Below are positions 1 through 7,856 of a stretch of DNA of 64,000 nt, in pieces. Both the position numbers and the translations under genes were made by a program. The notes beneath the pieces are model-generated. The model did not search any database, was not told the origin of the DNA, and saw nothing but the letters and a program-made list of their open reading frames with translations. Source of the stretch: CAYWNA01 sp964459305 (GTDB lineage: Bacteria; Planctomycetota; Planctomycetia; Pirellulales; Pirellulaceae); the NCBI GenBank assembly GCA_964459305.1, contig CAYWNA010000011.1, positions 1 through 64,000 of the forward strand. The letters are read 5' to 3'. Numbering within the stretch: the stretch's first letter is position 1; each line of letters begins with the position of its first letter.

Positions 1-644
1 AGCCGGCGACTGGGGCGCGGGGGCGGTTTTATGGTTACATCACCGACTTGGCCTGCCAGTTATTCGTTCGACCACAGTGGTCATTGTGGACTATTTCAGA
101 ATGGACAAAACTAGTCATCAAAGGCTAGTCTGTCTAGCCTGCCTTGGCCAGCTGGCATGGGTGGCGGGCCATTTCACTGAACCGCCGCCGAATCGGGTCG
201 GTGCCGGACATTCGTGCGAAAAAGAACCATCGCTGCGCAAGATCGCATGTCAGATCGGGTACCTACTATTGAAATCGAAGTCACACAGGCCCCAGCCTGG
301 GTGCGCCAAAGTTGCTATAGCGTAAATATTGCGATCGTTCGGGTTTTGTTTCGGGAGGGCGACGCTCCTGCGGAGCCGCGACTCGGCGGGAGCCTCGCCC
401 TCCCACGTGGGCAGCCTTAACTCCACGGAAGAGAAATCGCCTGCTGTCCTTCCTTCGGATTACCGTGTCAAGGGCACATTTTCGACGCCCTAGCCCCAGC
501 CTGCATCAGGCACGTTTTCTGCGTTTCCCAGTAGATTCTGAACGTGCTTCTGCGTTAACCAGATAGGCAGGTCTCGACCCACACCCCTAGGGCAGGCGGC
601 ATGTCGCCGGCTTGATCGGCGTGTGAGAAAAAGGAGCCTTCTCA
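1..644. other. gene-poor left edge
   Basis: I see no convincing gene here. The short open frames have no ribosome binding site and no recognisable domain. The stretch contains one imperfect inverted repeat (353-404, listed separately). A good ribosome binding site near 629-635 belongs to the small gene starting at 645. Confidence 0.5.
353..404. repeat. imperfect inverted repeat, 'gggagggcga' family, copy 1
   Basis: The left arm (353-378) begins gggagggcgacgctcctg. The right arm (384-404) reads cggcgggagcctcgccctcc and pairs with it apart from a few mismatches. A second, longer copy of the same family lies at 46542-46612. Copies in unrelated intergenic places point to a dispersed palindromic repeat (REP or MITE-like) rather than a gene-specific terminator. 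Confidence 0.75.
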
Positions 645-917
645 ATGCCAACTGAAATCGTGTTTTCTCGCAGGAACGCGGCCAAAATCTCAGCGGCTGA
701 ATTGCGTCAGCAATTGTCCGACAAACTCGCTGCAGTGACTCGTGGACACGACGGCAACAGGTGTTTCCGTCTGGGCGATCTCGGTATCGCCATTTTTTTC
801 ACTTTCGGAGACGACGACAAACCGATCTCAGCAAGAGCGGTGGTGTCGCACAACACCAGGACCACATATGTGGTTGGGCTTTTTCGTGTGTTCCAATCGT
901 TAGGTTGGGACTACTGA
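645..917 (+). CDS. small hypothetical protein
   Basis: A 90-residue protein that I do not recognise. The start is supported by an aaaggag ribosome binding site about nine bases upstream of the ATG. The protein is soluble, with no signal peptide or membrane segment. Its N-terminal third is helical and charged (AAKISAAELRQQLSDKL), and the rest is mixed strand and ends in SLGWDY. The next decayed frame starts about 100 bases downstream on the same strand. It may be a genuine small gene or a remnant of a gene-poor accessory patch. Confidence 0.45.
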   Translation: MPTEIVFSRRNAAKISAAELRQQLSDKLAAVTRGHDGNRCFRLGDLGIAIFFTFGDDDKPISARAVVSHNTRTTYVVGLFRVFQSLGWDY

Positions 918-1012
918 ACAACGAACGGGCAGGACCCCGTCTCGCCACCGATTATGTGAGCAGCACAACCGCCTAGGATCGGGAGCAACAACGCCACACC
1001 CAACAACGCCGG

Positions 1013-1234
1013 GGCTCTTTCCCGTACTTAGACGACATTGCCTTGGCTGCCTACGTGCTGAACGGCCTCATCAACGAAGGGCACGGAAAAATTGCGGAAG
1101 AGCATTGGGCGGGAGACGGTGATCTCCTCGCTGTCATACAGCGAATCCTTGAGGTCGCGGACAGTATGATCGGTGAAGGCATCTGGAAGCAGGTGAAAAA
1201 ATACGGCGACGGGGGTGGTGCAGATGCCAGCTAA
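1013..1234 (+). pseudogene. C-terminal remnant of a YkvA-like (DUF1232) protein
   Basis: The translation from about 1016 gives PYLDDIALAAYVLNGLINE followed by EEHWAGDGDLLAVIQRILEV and then a tryptophan-containing C-terminus. This matches my memory of the C-terminal half of YkvA/DUF1232 proteins, whose signature is a P-x-x-G-Y-L-D-D segment before a hydrophobic helix. The usual N-terminal half (the D-L-I-P-D motif) is absent, and the upstream frame is not protein-like. No ATG and no ribosome binding site precede the conserved part; the first possible start is the TTG at 1043. An 11-base overlapping frame (ATG 1224 to 1415) follows without recognisable features. I read this as a decayed fragment. 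Confidence 0.45.
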
Positions 1235-1502
1235 CGTCGACGCGCTGGCCTGCAAATTACTGGACAGTTGCGAGACGAAGCGGGAGCAGTCGCGGATATG
1301 TGGAGGCGGGAAGGGTGCCATCAAATCACGGGTCGCTGATGTCCAAGACGGACCGGCAGCCGAGCAAAACACCATCGTGTCCGAAGGGAAGGGGGCTGTT
1401 ATTGCTGGCCGCTAGCAGGTGCCAGTGGCACCCGCTTCCTCGCGCTCCTTGCCCAGAGCCAGATGCTCTTCCGTCACTGGTGTCCCACCTGTGGCACAGT
1501 CG

Positions 1503-1856
1503 TCACAGCTTGCGTTCTGGCTGCCTAGTCGTTTCTGTGACAAGTACCGTGTAGCCTTGCCGCTTCACTCGCTCCAAGACGGTGTGCGGGGCATCTGAAT
1601 CGATCTTCTGGGAGTCGGAGTAGTAGACGTCGTATACACGCCGTCCACGGTAGTCGGCCTTACTGATTGCAATCGCAAACCGACCAGCAACACGGCCGTG
1701 AATCCTGTTTTCGACGAATCGCGCGGAGCCCATTATCTCGCCGGCCATCGATCGGTCCTCCGTCATTCGCAATCTGTTCTGCCCGACGCTGTGCGAAGAT
1801 ACCTCTGAGGGTCGCCCAGATGCATTCATTATCACACGTACCGCCAGAAGAGACAA
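1503..1856 (-). CDS. possible small hypothetical protein
   Basis: This open frame can encode up to 117 residues from a TTG at 1856. The most protein-like part is the C-terminal 80 residues from the internal ATG beginning MAGEIMGSARFVENRIHG. That part alternates charged and hydrophobic residues and includes RGRRVYDVYYSDSQKIDSD. An overlapping minus-strand frame (1893-1660) also reads like protein at its start (AGYRRDLADAMIVSSGG), so the locus may be one gene broken by a frameshift. No domain is recognised and there is no strong ribosome binding site. Confidence 0.3.
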   Translation of the reverse strand: MSLLAVRVIMNASGRPSEVSSHSVGQNRLRMTEDRSMAGEIMGSARFVENRIHGRVAGRFAIAISKADYRGRRVYDVYYSDSQKIDSDAPHTVLERVKRQGYTVLVTETTRQPERKL

Positions 1857-2215
1857 TCATCGCGTCTGCCAGATCACGTCGATAACCAGCCAAATAGTCG
1901 CATCGGCTGTATCTTTTCTCTCGCCGCCTCTTGACGCACGTTCATGCCCCGGAGGTCCAAGGTGTCAGGCTGAGCCGCGTGCGCTCGTCTTCGGCCGTCG
2001 GGAGCGTGCTGTGCTGCGTGCCTAGCGCTCGAAAACCGATGGGACCTGCCGGCCTTTCCGGAGCCAATCCTGCCATCCTTCGCCATGGTGCCTTCACACC
2101 GGCTGCGGTAGACTTTCACGGTTTCCACCTTCACCACACCTGTCTCCACATTCACCCCTGAAGGTCAACGGTCCCCTGAACCGGCTGGCTGCGGTTTGAC
2201 GATGAGGGCCGGCGT
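1857..2215. other. intergenic, no recognisable feature
   Basis: This lies between the uncertain small frame and the 3' end of the RecQ gene. Short frames exist on both strands, but none has a start signal or domain. No inverted repeat of the families seen elsewhere was noticed. Confidence 0.5.
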
Positions 2216-4417
2216 TCAGAAGAAATCAACTGGAGCGTCTGCCCGCTCCCGGTCGGCTTGTTTCAGACAAAGAACCACGATCCGAATCTGCTCGTAGCGG
2301 ACCTGGCCGTCGAGCAACTCGAAGATGGGCTTCAACCGTTCCGTTCCAACTCGCCCGGCGGCCTGCACGACACGCTGGGCCGTTGCGGCATCGACCCAAG
2401 GCGACGGGTCGGTGATCTTCTCGTGCCGCATGAATTCCGCAAGATATCCGTATACGGTCGAAGCGGACCGGGTCATCTGTTGAGCCACCTGTTGGACACT
2501 GTGGCCCTGGCGAAAGAATTGGAATGCGTGAATCGCGGATCTGCTGGGGCCGCTTGATTTTGCGCGTGGCGAAGGTGACACGGCCAGCGCGACCATCTCT
2601 ACGTCCATCGACACGTCGTTGCCGCGGCAATAGGCCACAATGCGGTCGACAAACGCCTGGCCATAGTCGGCCAGCTTCTTCTCGCCCACGCCTTTGACGT
2701 GTCGAAAGCCCTCTAGAGTTGACGGTCGGCGGCGAGCCATATCGCGCAGCGCGGCGTCGCCAAACACGATGTAGGCGGGTATGTCCTGGGCTGCGGCCGT
2801 CTCTTGGCGCAATCGGCGCAACTCCTCGAACAGGCTGCGGTCCACACCTTCCCATGAATTTGGCGCTGCCTGCGTCTTGGCCGCTTTGTCGGTCTTCGCA
2901 GGCCGCAAGAGCCGCGGGGTCACTTCGCCTTTCAGTAGCCGGCGTCCGTCGGGTGTGACGTTCAACACGTTGTACTCGCCAACCTTGACCAGGAGACCCT
3001 GTCCGACCAACTGTTCGACCCAATCGCGGATGGTGCGCAGGTTCTCATCGCTCAGCAGACCCCAGGTGCTCAGCCGATTGTGTCCCTGCTGCAGAATCCG
3101 TTGCTCTTCGGAGCCATGGAGCACCTTGGCCGTGTAGTCGCCGCCGAACCGCTCGCGCAACCGCAGCACGCACGACAGAATCTTCTGGCCGACGGTCAGC
3201 GGATCGTCGACGAGATCGAGCTCACCGAGGCAGACATCGCACGCCCCGCAGGACGTGCCTTCCAATCGCTGCCCGAAATGCTCGACGATCGCCCGGTGCC
3301 GACATTCGACGCCGGTACAGAAGTTCATCATGGCTGACAGCGACCGCAACGCGCCCTCGCGGGCCTCGGGCTCGGACTCCTCAATGATTCTCTTCCAGAT
3401 GCCGTAGTCCTGGCCGGAGTGGAACAGACAGCAATCAGCCTCCAGCCCGTCGCGCCCGGCTCGGCCGCTTTCCTGCTGGTAGTGCTCCAGCGACTTCGGC
3501 ATGCCGGCATGGATCACGTAGCGGATGTTCGATTTGTCGATCCCCATGCCGAAGGCCACGGTGGCGATGATCGTGTCGACCTTTTCTTCGAGGAACGCTT
3601 CCTGATTGCGGCGACGGTCGTCGTCGGTCATTCCAGCGTGGTAGGGCAGCACGCGGTAGCCCAGTTCTGTCAGTTCCGCGCTGGTTCTGTCCACGTCCTT
3701 GCGGGCAATCGCATAGATGATCCCCGATTCGCCCCGATGCCGATCCAACACCTCGCGGGTCTGCTTCAAACGGTCCGCCCGCCGCTGGACCTTGTAGATC
3801 AGATTTGGCCGATCGAACGAACCGACCAGGATATCGGGGGCGGTAAGCCGAAGTTGCTCGGCAATGTCCTGCCGAACCTTCTCCGACGCGGTAGCGGTGT
3901 AAGCGTGGATGCCGACATGTGGGAAAGCCCCTTTCAGCATGCCCAGTTCCCGGTACTCCGGCCGGAAATCGTGGCCCCACGAGCTGATACAATGGGCCTC
4001 GTCGATCGCCACCAGCGACACGCGGGCGGTCTTCAAGAAGTCCAACGTCCCTTCGGTCAGCAGCCGTTCGGGGGCCATGTACAACAGCCGCACTCGGCCC
4101 GCGCGAACGTCATCGGCCACCCGCCGCCGCTCGCTGGCCGACAGCGTGCTGTTGGTAAACGCCGCCGGCACGCCGCAGGTGCGCAAGGCGTCCACCTGGT
4201 CTTTCATCAGTGCGATCAGCGGCGACACAACCACTGCCAGACCGTCCAAGCACATGGCCGGCGCCTGAAAACACAGCGACTTGCCGCCGCCGGTGGGCAA
4301 CACCACCACCGAGTCGCGGCCCTCCAGCACACAACGCATAGCCTCGGCCTGCAGCGGCAGTAAGCTGTCGAAACCCCAGTACTTGCGTAGGACTTGGGCC
4401 AATGAGTCGACTTTCAT
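2216..4417 (-). CDS. recQ: RecQ-family ATP-dependent DNA helicase
   Basis: A 733-residue 3'-5' DNA helicase that unwinds recombination and repair intermediates. Walker A is PTGGGKS (about 41-47) and the DEAH box is at about 139-142, followed by the RecQ aromatic-rich loop CISSWGHDFRPE. The second RecA lobe carries GRAGRDG. A zinc-binding RQC region with cysteines CTGVEC and CGACDVC lies near 375-405. An HRDC domain lies near 515-595, and a C-terminal helix-turn-helix-like extension (SVQQVAQQMTRSASTVYGYL) follows. The length and domain order are those of a complete bacterial RecQ. A ggggagag site about ten bases upstream supports the ATG. It is the last gene of a minus-strand cluster behind two DUF488 genes and a probable dual-OB gene, 90 bases after the latter, which suggests a shared nucleic-acid role. 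Confidence 0.95.
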   Translation of the reverse strand: MKVDSLAQVLRKYWGFDSLLPLQAEAMRCVLEGRDSVVVLPTGGGKSLCFQAPAMCLDGLAVVVSPLIALMKDQVDALRTCGVPAAFTNSTLSASERRRVADDVRAGRVRLLYMAPERLLTEGTLDFLKTARVSLVAIDEAHCISSWGHDFRPEYRELGMLKGAFPHVGIHAYTATASEKVRQDIAEQLRLTAPDILVGSFDRPNLIYKVQRRADRLKQTREVLDRHRGESGIIYAIARKDVDRTSAELTELGYRVLPYHAGMTDDDRRRNQEAFLEEKVDTIIATVAFGMGIDKSNIRYVIHAGMPKSLEHYQQESGRAGRDGLEADCCLFHSGQDYGIWKRIIEESEPEAREGALRSLSAMMNFCTGVECRHRAIVEHFGQRLEGTSCGACDVCLGELDLVDDPLTVGQKILSCVLRLRERFGGDYTAKVLHGSEEQRILQQGHNRLSTWGLLSDENLRTIRDWVEQLVGQGLLVKVGEYNVLNVTPDGRRLLKGEVTPRLLRPAKTDKAAKTQAAPNSWEGVDRSLFEELRRLRQETAAAQDIPAYIVFGDAALRDMARRRPSTLEGFRHVKGVGEKKLADYGQAFVDRIVAYCRGNDVSMDVEMVALAVSPSPRAKSSGPSRSAIHAFQFFRQGHSVQQVAQQMTRSASTVYGYLAEFMRHEKITDPSPWVDAATAQRVVQAAGRVGTERLKPIFELLDGQVRYEQIRIVVLCLKQADRERADAPVDFF

Positions 4418-4507
4418 CGGAGCGTCTCTCCCCGGCGCAGTAGTGCGACCGCCAGTGGTTCAGAATGTGAGCGTTGGATATCTTGCCGTATCGGCTTCCC
4501 CGTATTT

Positions 4508-5221
4508 TCAAGCCAACTTCCAGCACGGATCGTCTTTCAAATGGATGTTGTTCACTTGGAGCCAGTGCAACGCCGGTTCGTCGGGTGTGCTGCGGTACGC
4601 TCGGGTCAGGCCGACGCCGAGGGTCACGTCCGGGCCTTCTTGTAGTCGGTCGCCGACGCGCTGGATCACGTCTGGGTCGGGGGTAACGTGGTCGTCGCGG
4701 TACAGGCGGATATCCGTGACACTCAGCTCGAATTCGTATTGACCCGACTGGAATTGCATGCGGACGCGACCGCGGCTTTGAGGATCACGCCGCTGGTGAA
4801 AAAGGTGCGAGCGGCTTGGTGTGATATAACATCCCAGCGAGGCAATCCCTTTGCCCACGTCCACGGCGTAAGAGCGCCGGCTGCGGGGTAACAGATCCCG
4901 GCCGAAAATCTCGCCGAGATTCGCCTTGGCAAGCCTCCCCAGCCGTTCCCAGAATTCGCTGGCCGGCATGTCGCCGATCGATCGAGCCTCGCTTCGATGG
5001 AACTGGTAATCCTCAGTTTCCGGCCGGGTCCCGATGTATTTGGTCCAGCCGAACTCGACTACACGGCCCATGTCGAACGGCCCGCCGTGCCGTGCCAACA
5101 TGTTTTTCCGCATCTGCGAAGCGAGCAACGGTCGCACATGTTGCCCCGTTGCCAGATCGATGCCGGCAACGCAGATGAACCCCTTCTGCATCCTGGTCAG
5201 GTGGTTGATGACCAGCTTCAC
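4508..5221 (-). CDS. probable dual OB-fold (DuOB-like) protein
   Basis: A 237-residue soluble protein. The N-terminus reads NHLTRMQKGFICVAGID and RPLLASQMRK. The C-terminal half ends LGVGLTRAYR followed by HWLQVNNIHLKDD. From memory this pattern fits the 'dual OB-containing' domain proteins that travel with DUF488 genes; the name is tentative. I place the start at the GTG at 5221, preceded by ggagagag, because the longer reading frame would run into the upstream DUF488 gene. The gene begins 17 bases after that gene's stop codon, so they are very probably co-transcribed, with recQ next. Two OB folds would suit binding of nucleic acid or a nucleotide, but no catalytic motif is visible. Confidence 0.6.
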   Translation of the reverse strand: MKLVINHLTRMQKGFICVAGIDLATGQHVRPLLASQMRKNMLARHGGPFDMGRVVEFGWTKYIGTRPETEDYQFHRSEARSIGDMPASEFWERLGRLAKANLGEIFGRDLLPRSRRSYAVDVGKGIASLGCYITPSRSHLFHQRRDPQSRGRVRMQFQSGQYEFELSVTDIRLYRDDHVTPDPDVIQRVGDRLQEGPDVTLGVGLTRAYRSTPDEPALHWLQVNNIHLKDDPCWKLA

Positions 5222-5238
5222 GATGCTCTCTCCGCACG

Positions 5239-5676
5239 TCAGAGATGAATCGCCCCCACGTTGCCCCATTTGCCGTCCAGATACTCTAAGATCAGCCGCC
5301 GGTGGCAACGGTCGGCGGTTGGCTCACTGCACAGCAGCACGGTAGGGACGTCGAACAGGCTGGTGTCCACGACCGTCTCGACCTTACGCTCGGCCATCAG
5401 ATCGAGGAACCGGCCTTCGTAGTCCTCCCAGCTCCCTTTTTCCTTTTTGTAGGCGTCCACGATCTCCTTCGTGGGCGCCAGCCGCGGCTCGTGCACGTAC
5501 TCGGCGTCGCAGATTTCGGCCAGGAAGTACTGCAGGTCGTCACGCTTGGTGAAGCCGGCGAGCTGCGACACGTTATTCAGCCGCACGTCGACCAGCCGCC
5601 GGATGCCCGCCTGCTTCAGCTTTCCAAAGAACTCGGCTGCTGTGGTTTGGGTGAAACCGACCGTATAGACCTCCAT
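5239..5676 (-). CDS. DUF488 family protein (second of a pair)
   Basis: A 145-residue DUF488 protein. It starts MEVYTVGFTQTTAAEFFGKL, has the early arginine/aspartate strand RRLVDVRLNN, and carries the family's C-terminal cysteine motif in LLCSEPTADRCHRRLI. The ATG at 5676 has a near-perfect aaggagg site seven bases upstream. The N-terminus overlaps the end of the preceding DUF488 gene by 61 bases, a tight operon arrangement. The biochemical activity of DUF488 is not established as far as I know. The paired conserved cysteines and the C-H-R motif suggest an enzymatic or metal-binding site. It differs clearly from its neighbour, so the pair is an old duplication. Confidence 0.85.
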   Translation of the reverse strand: MEVYTVGFTQTTAAEFFGKLKQAGIRRLVDVRLNNVSQLAGFTKRDDLQYFLAEICDAEYVHEPRLAPTKEIVDAYKKEKGSWEDYEGRFLDLMAERKVETVVDTSLFDVPTVLLCSEPTADRCHRRLILEYLDGKWGNVGAIHL

Positions 5677-6227
5677 GGCGCCTCCTTGAGTTCTTCGAAC
5701 AGGAGTTGTTGGCGGGGATCGCCCGTGCACGATTCACGGTCCAGCTCGGTTTGGCTTTGCAGCTGGCCGTCGCCCCGAATATGCCACAGTTCGATGCCGC
5801 GGCCGATCAGCACGCGGCCAATCAGTAGATTGCGATGACACTCGGCCGGGTCTTCTTCGCTGCAGAGGATGGCCACGCGATAGGTTTCGATGCCTTTTTC
5901 CAGCCGTTCGATGCCTTCCAGGAACGACGGCGACTCGGCCAGCCGGTCGTACAGCACGTAACCGTCGGCGTCGTAAAATTGCGGATCGTCCGGCCTGCCA
6001 CCCACCTGCCCACCCAGAAACACATACCGAAGGCCGGCATCGGCCAGTGCCGGTTTGATCTGATCGGTGTTGAAATGCGTTGTGTATTTCGAGTACGGTT
6101 GGGAGCGCACGTCGGCTACCACATCGATGCCGTGCTGCTTCAATAAATCGACGAACGTCTGCTCGTCGTGGTTGGAATGCCCGATCGTGAAGACGCGTCG
6201 CTTGTTCGGCGGTGCCTGCTCAGGCAT
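5616..6227 (-). CDS. DUF488 family protein (first of a pair)
   Basis: A 203-residue DUF488 protein and the first gene of the minus-strand cluster. The N-terminal strand is RRVFTIGHSNHDEQTFVDLL, followed by DVVADVRSQPYSKYTTHF. The conserved C-terminal motif is AILCSEEDPAECHRNLL. After the domain, about 50 residues form a polar tail. A ggagat site lies upstream of the ATG at 6227. The intergenic space to the divergent sialidase-like gene (6434) must hold the promoter of the four-gene cluster DUF488-DUF488-dual OB-recQ. The molecular function is unknown. Confidence 0.88.
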   Translation of the reverse strand: MPEQAPPNKRRVFTIGHSNHDEQTFVDLLKQHGIDVVADVRSQPYSKYTTHFNTDQIKPALADAGLRYVFLGGQVGGRPDDPQFYDADGYVLYDRLAESPSFLEGIERLEKGIETYRVAILCSEEDPAECHRNLLIGRVLIGRGIELWHIRGDGQLQSQTELDRESCTGDPRQQLLFEELKEAPWRSIRSVSPKPQQPSSLES

Positions 6228-6433
6228 GGGTAGAGAATCTCCTTCGCCCCGACATTAGAGCAAAACCCCTCACGTTTGCCACTAGTCTAGCCACGGTGGA
6301 TCTGTCGACAACATCATGTAGATCGATTTCGGCAGCCTTCCAACAGATTTCCCTTTGCTCTAGAGTAATGGCGTCACGGGCCGCGCAACGATGGCCGGAA
6401 GCCAACGCGACAACCGGAAAGGACGAATCATCC

Positions 6434-7621
6434 ATGAGTCTCAGTCGTCGAGAGTTCTTGAAGTCGTCTTCTCTATTGACCACCTTCGGATCGTTGCCAA
6501 TGTCGGGGCTCGCTGCTGCGCAAGGCGAGTCCGTCGGCGGAGATCGGCCGCTGATGAAGCCGGTGCATGACATGATCGTGTGTCCTTGGACGCCGCAGCA
6601 TCCACGGCACGATCATCAACTGATCTTCCCGCTGGATCAGGAGCGGTTGCTGCTGGTCTGGTCGGAATACTATGCCAAGAGTGCAGACGTCGTCACACGG
6701 ATTGGCCATGCTGGTGCGACCGATGCAGTGTCGTGTCAGATCTCGTCGATGGTTTCCACGGATCGGGGCCGGAGCTGGAGCGATCGGAAGGTGATGCAAC
6801 CGAATGAATGGAAACACAACGTCAAACATCCAAATCTGGTCCGGCTGTCCGAAAGGGAGATCCTCTTTTCCTACGTGGGCTGGGATTCGTCAACGCAGCG
6901 CAATGTCTTCATGCGTCGTTCGCTGGACAACGGCGAGTCGTGGGGGGAGCAAGTGCAGATTTCCGAACTGGGTTGGTACTGTAACAATGCCGACCGCGCA
7001 CTGCGTTTGAGCACCGGCCGAGTACTCCTTCCCGCGCATGGTCCCTACGCCGAGAAATACATCGGTGGCACGCAGTACAAAGGCGGAAACCTGCACTCGT
7101 TTGTCTTTCATTCTGACGACGGCTTCAAAACGTGGAAGCGGAGTGCCGACAGCATGGCCGCCAAAGGTCGCGGCTGCCATGAGCCGACGATCGTCGAACT
7201 GAAAGACGGCCGTCTCTTCTGTGTGATGCGCAACACGAACCAGCGGCAGTATTTCAGTATTTCCGAAGACGGCGGCGACCACTGGACGAAGCCCGCGCCA
7301 ACCGTGCTCACTTCGCCCGAGTCGCCGGCTATCATGAAACGGATTCCGGCGACGGGTGATCTGCTGGTGATCTGGAACAATGTCGCCTCGAAATCCAACT
7401 GGCCCCGGATTCCGCTCACCGCCGCGATCTCAACAGACGAAGGCGAAACCTGGACCAACTTCCGCGATATCGACAACCGCGAAAATCGCGATGCTGCCTA
7501 TCCGTCCGTCACGTTCGTTGGCGACGAGGCGCTGGTGGCTTACTACTCGCGCTCCACGAAATGGAAACGCGACGCGGAAATCACGCTCCGAATCTACAAC
7601 ATCGACCAGTTCTATGCGTGA
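6434..7621 (+). CDS. exported sialidase-like (BNR/Asp-box) protein
   Basis: A 395-residue exported propeller protein of the sialidase superfamily. The N-terminus SRREFLKSSSLLTTFG is a twin-arginine signal. Five Asp boxes are visible: STDRGRSW, SLDNGESW, SDDGFKTW, SEDGGDHW and STDEGETW, as expected for a six-bladed propeller. The longer frame from 6212 is rejected because the Tat signal would then be internal. The ATG at 6434 follows an aaagga site. It probably cleaves or binds glycans outside the cytoplasm; the substrate (sialic acid or another sugar) cannot be told. Its last bases overlap a leucine-rich-repeat remnant. Confidence 0.85.
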   Translation: MSLSRREFLKSSSLLTTFGSLPMSGLAAAQGESVGGDRPLMKPVHDMIVCPWTPQHPRHDHQLIFPLDQERLLLVWSEYYAKSADVVTRIGHAGATDAVSCQISSMVSTDRGRSWSDRKVMQPNEWKHNVKHPNLVRLSEREILFSYVGWDSSTQRNVFMRRSLDNGESWGEQVQISELGWYCNNADRALRLSTGRVLLPAHGPYAEKYIGGTQYKGGNLHSFVFHSDDGFKTWKRSADSMAAKGRGCHEPTIVELKDGRLFCVMRNTNQRQYFSISEDGGDHWTKPAPTVLTSPESPAIMKRIPATGDLLVIWNNVASKSNWPRIPLTAAISTDEGETWTNFRDIDNRENRDAAYPSVTFVGDEALVAYYSRSTKWKRDAEITLRIYNIDQFYA

Positions 7622-7757
7622 ATCTTTGAGCGTTTTAGGGCCAGCACACCTCAGAGAGTTGGCCGCACTGAGAGAAGTGTGGCTCCAACGCACCCCTGTT
7701 ACGGATTCGGGAGTCAAAGGCCTTCACGGAATTGCGGATCGGCGGATCGTACGCTGA
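7614..7757 (+). pseudogene. leucine-rich-repeat gene remnant
   Basis: In the frame starting at the ATG at 7614 the translation contains HLRELAALREVWLQRTPVTD and then SGVKGL. This is one turn of the planctomycete-type LRR (L-x-x-L-x-x-L-x-x-L-x-L-x-x-T-x-V-T-D-x-G-V). It covers only one repeat, is not preceded by further repeats, and ends at 7757. It looks like a leftover of an LRR gene between the sialidase-like and ceramidase-like genes. Confidence 0.5.
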
Positions 7758-7856
7758 CGTGTTAGAGACGATCGTTGGCAAAGGCTTGACAGCCGAGAGT
7801 CCGGACCGGATGCTGGTTTTGGCGTCAGAGCAAAAAGACGACACATGCGAAGGTAG

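Noticed and set aside
3419..4363. Long plus-strand open frame across the RecQ gene
   Set aside because: It is antisense to a clear RecQ helicase, has no recognisable domain, and results from the GC-rich codon pattern.
6212..6433. Longer start for the first sialidase-like protein
   Set aside because: The Tat signal would be internal; the ATG at 6434 has a ribosome binding site and gives a normal export signal.
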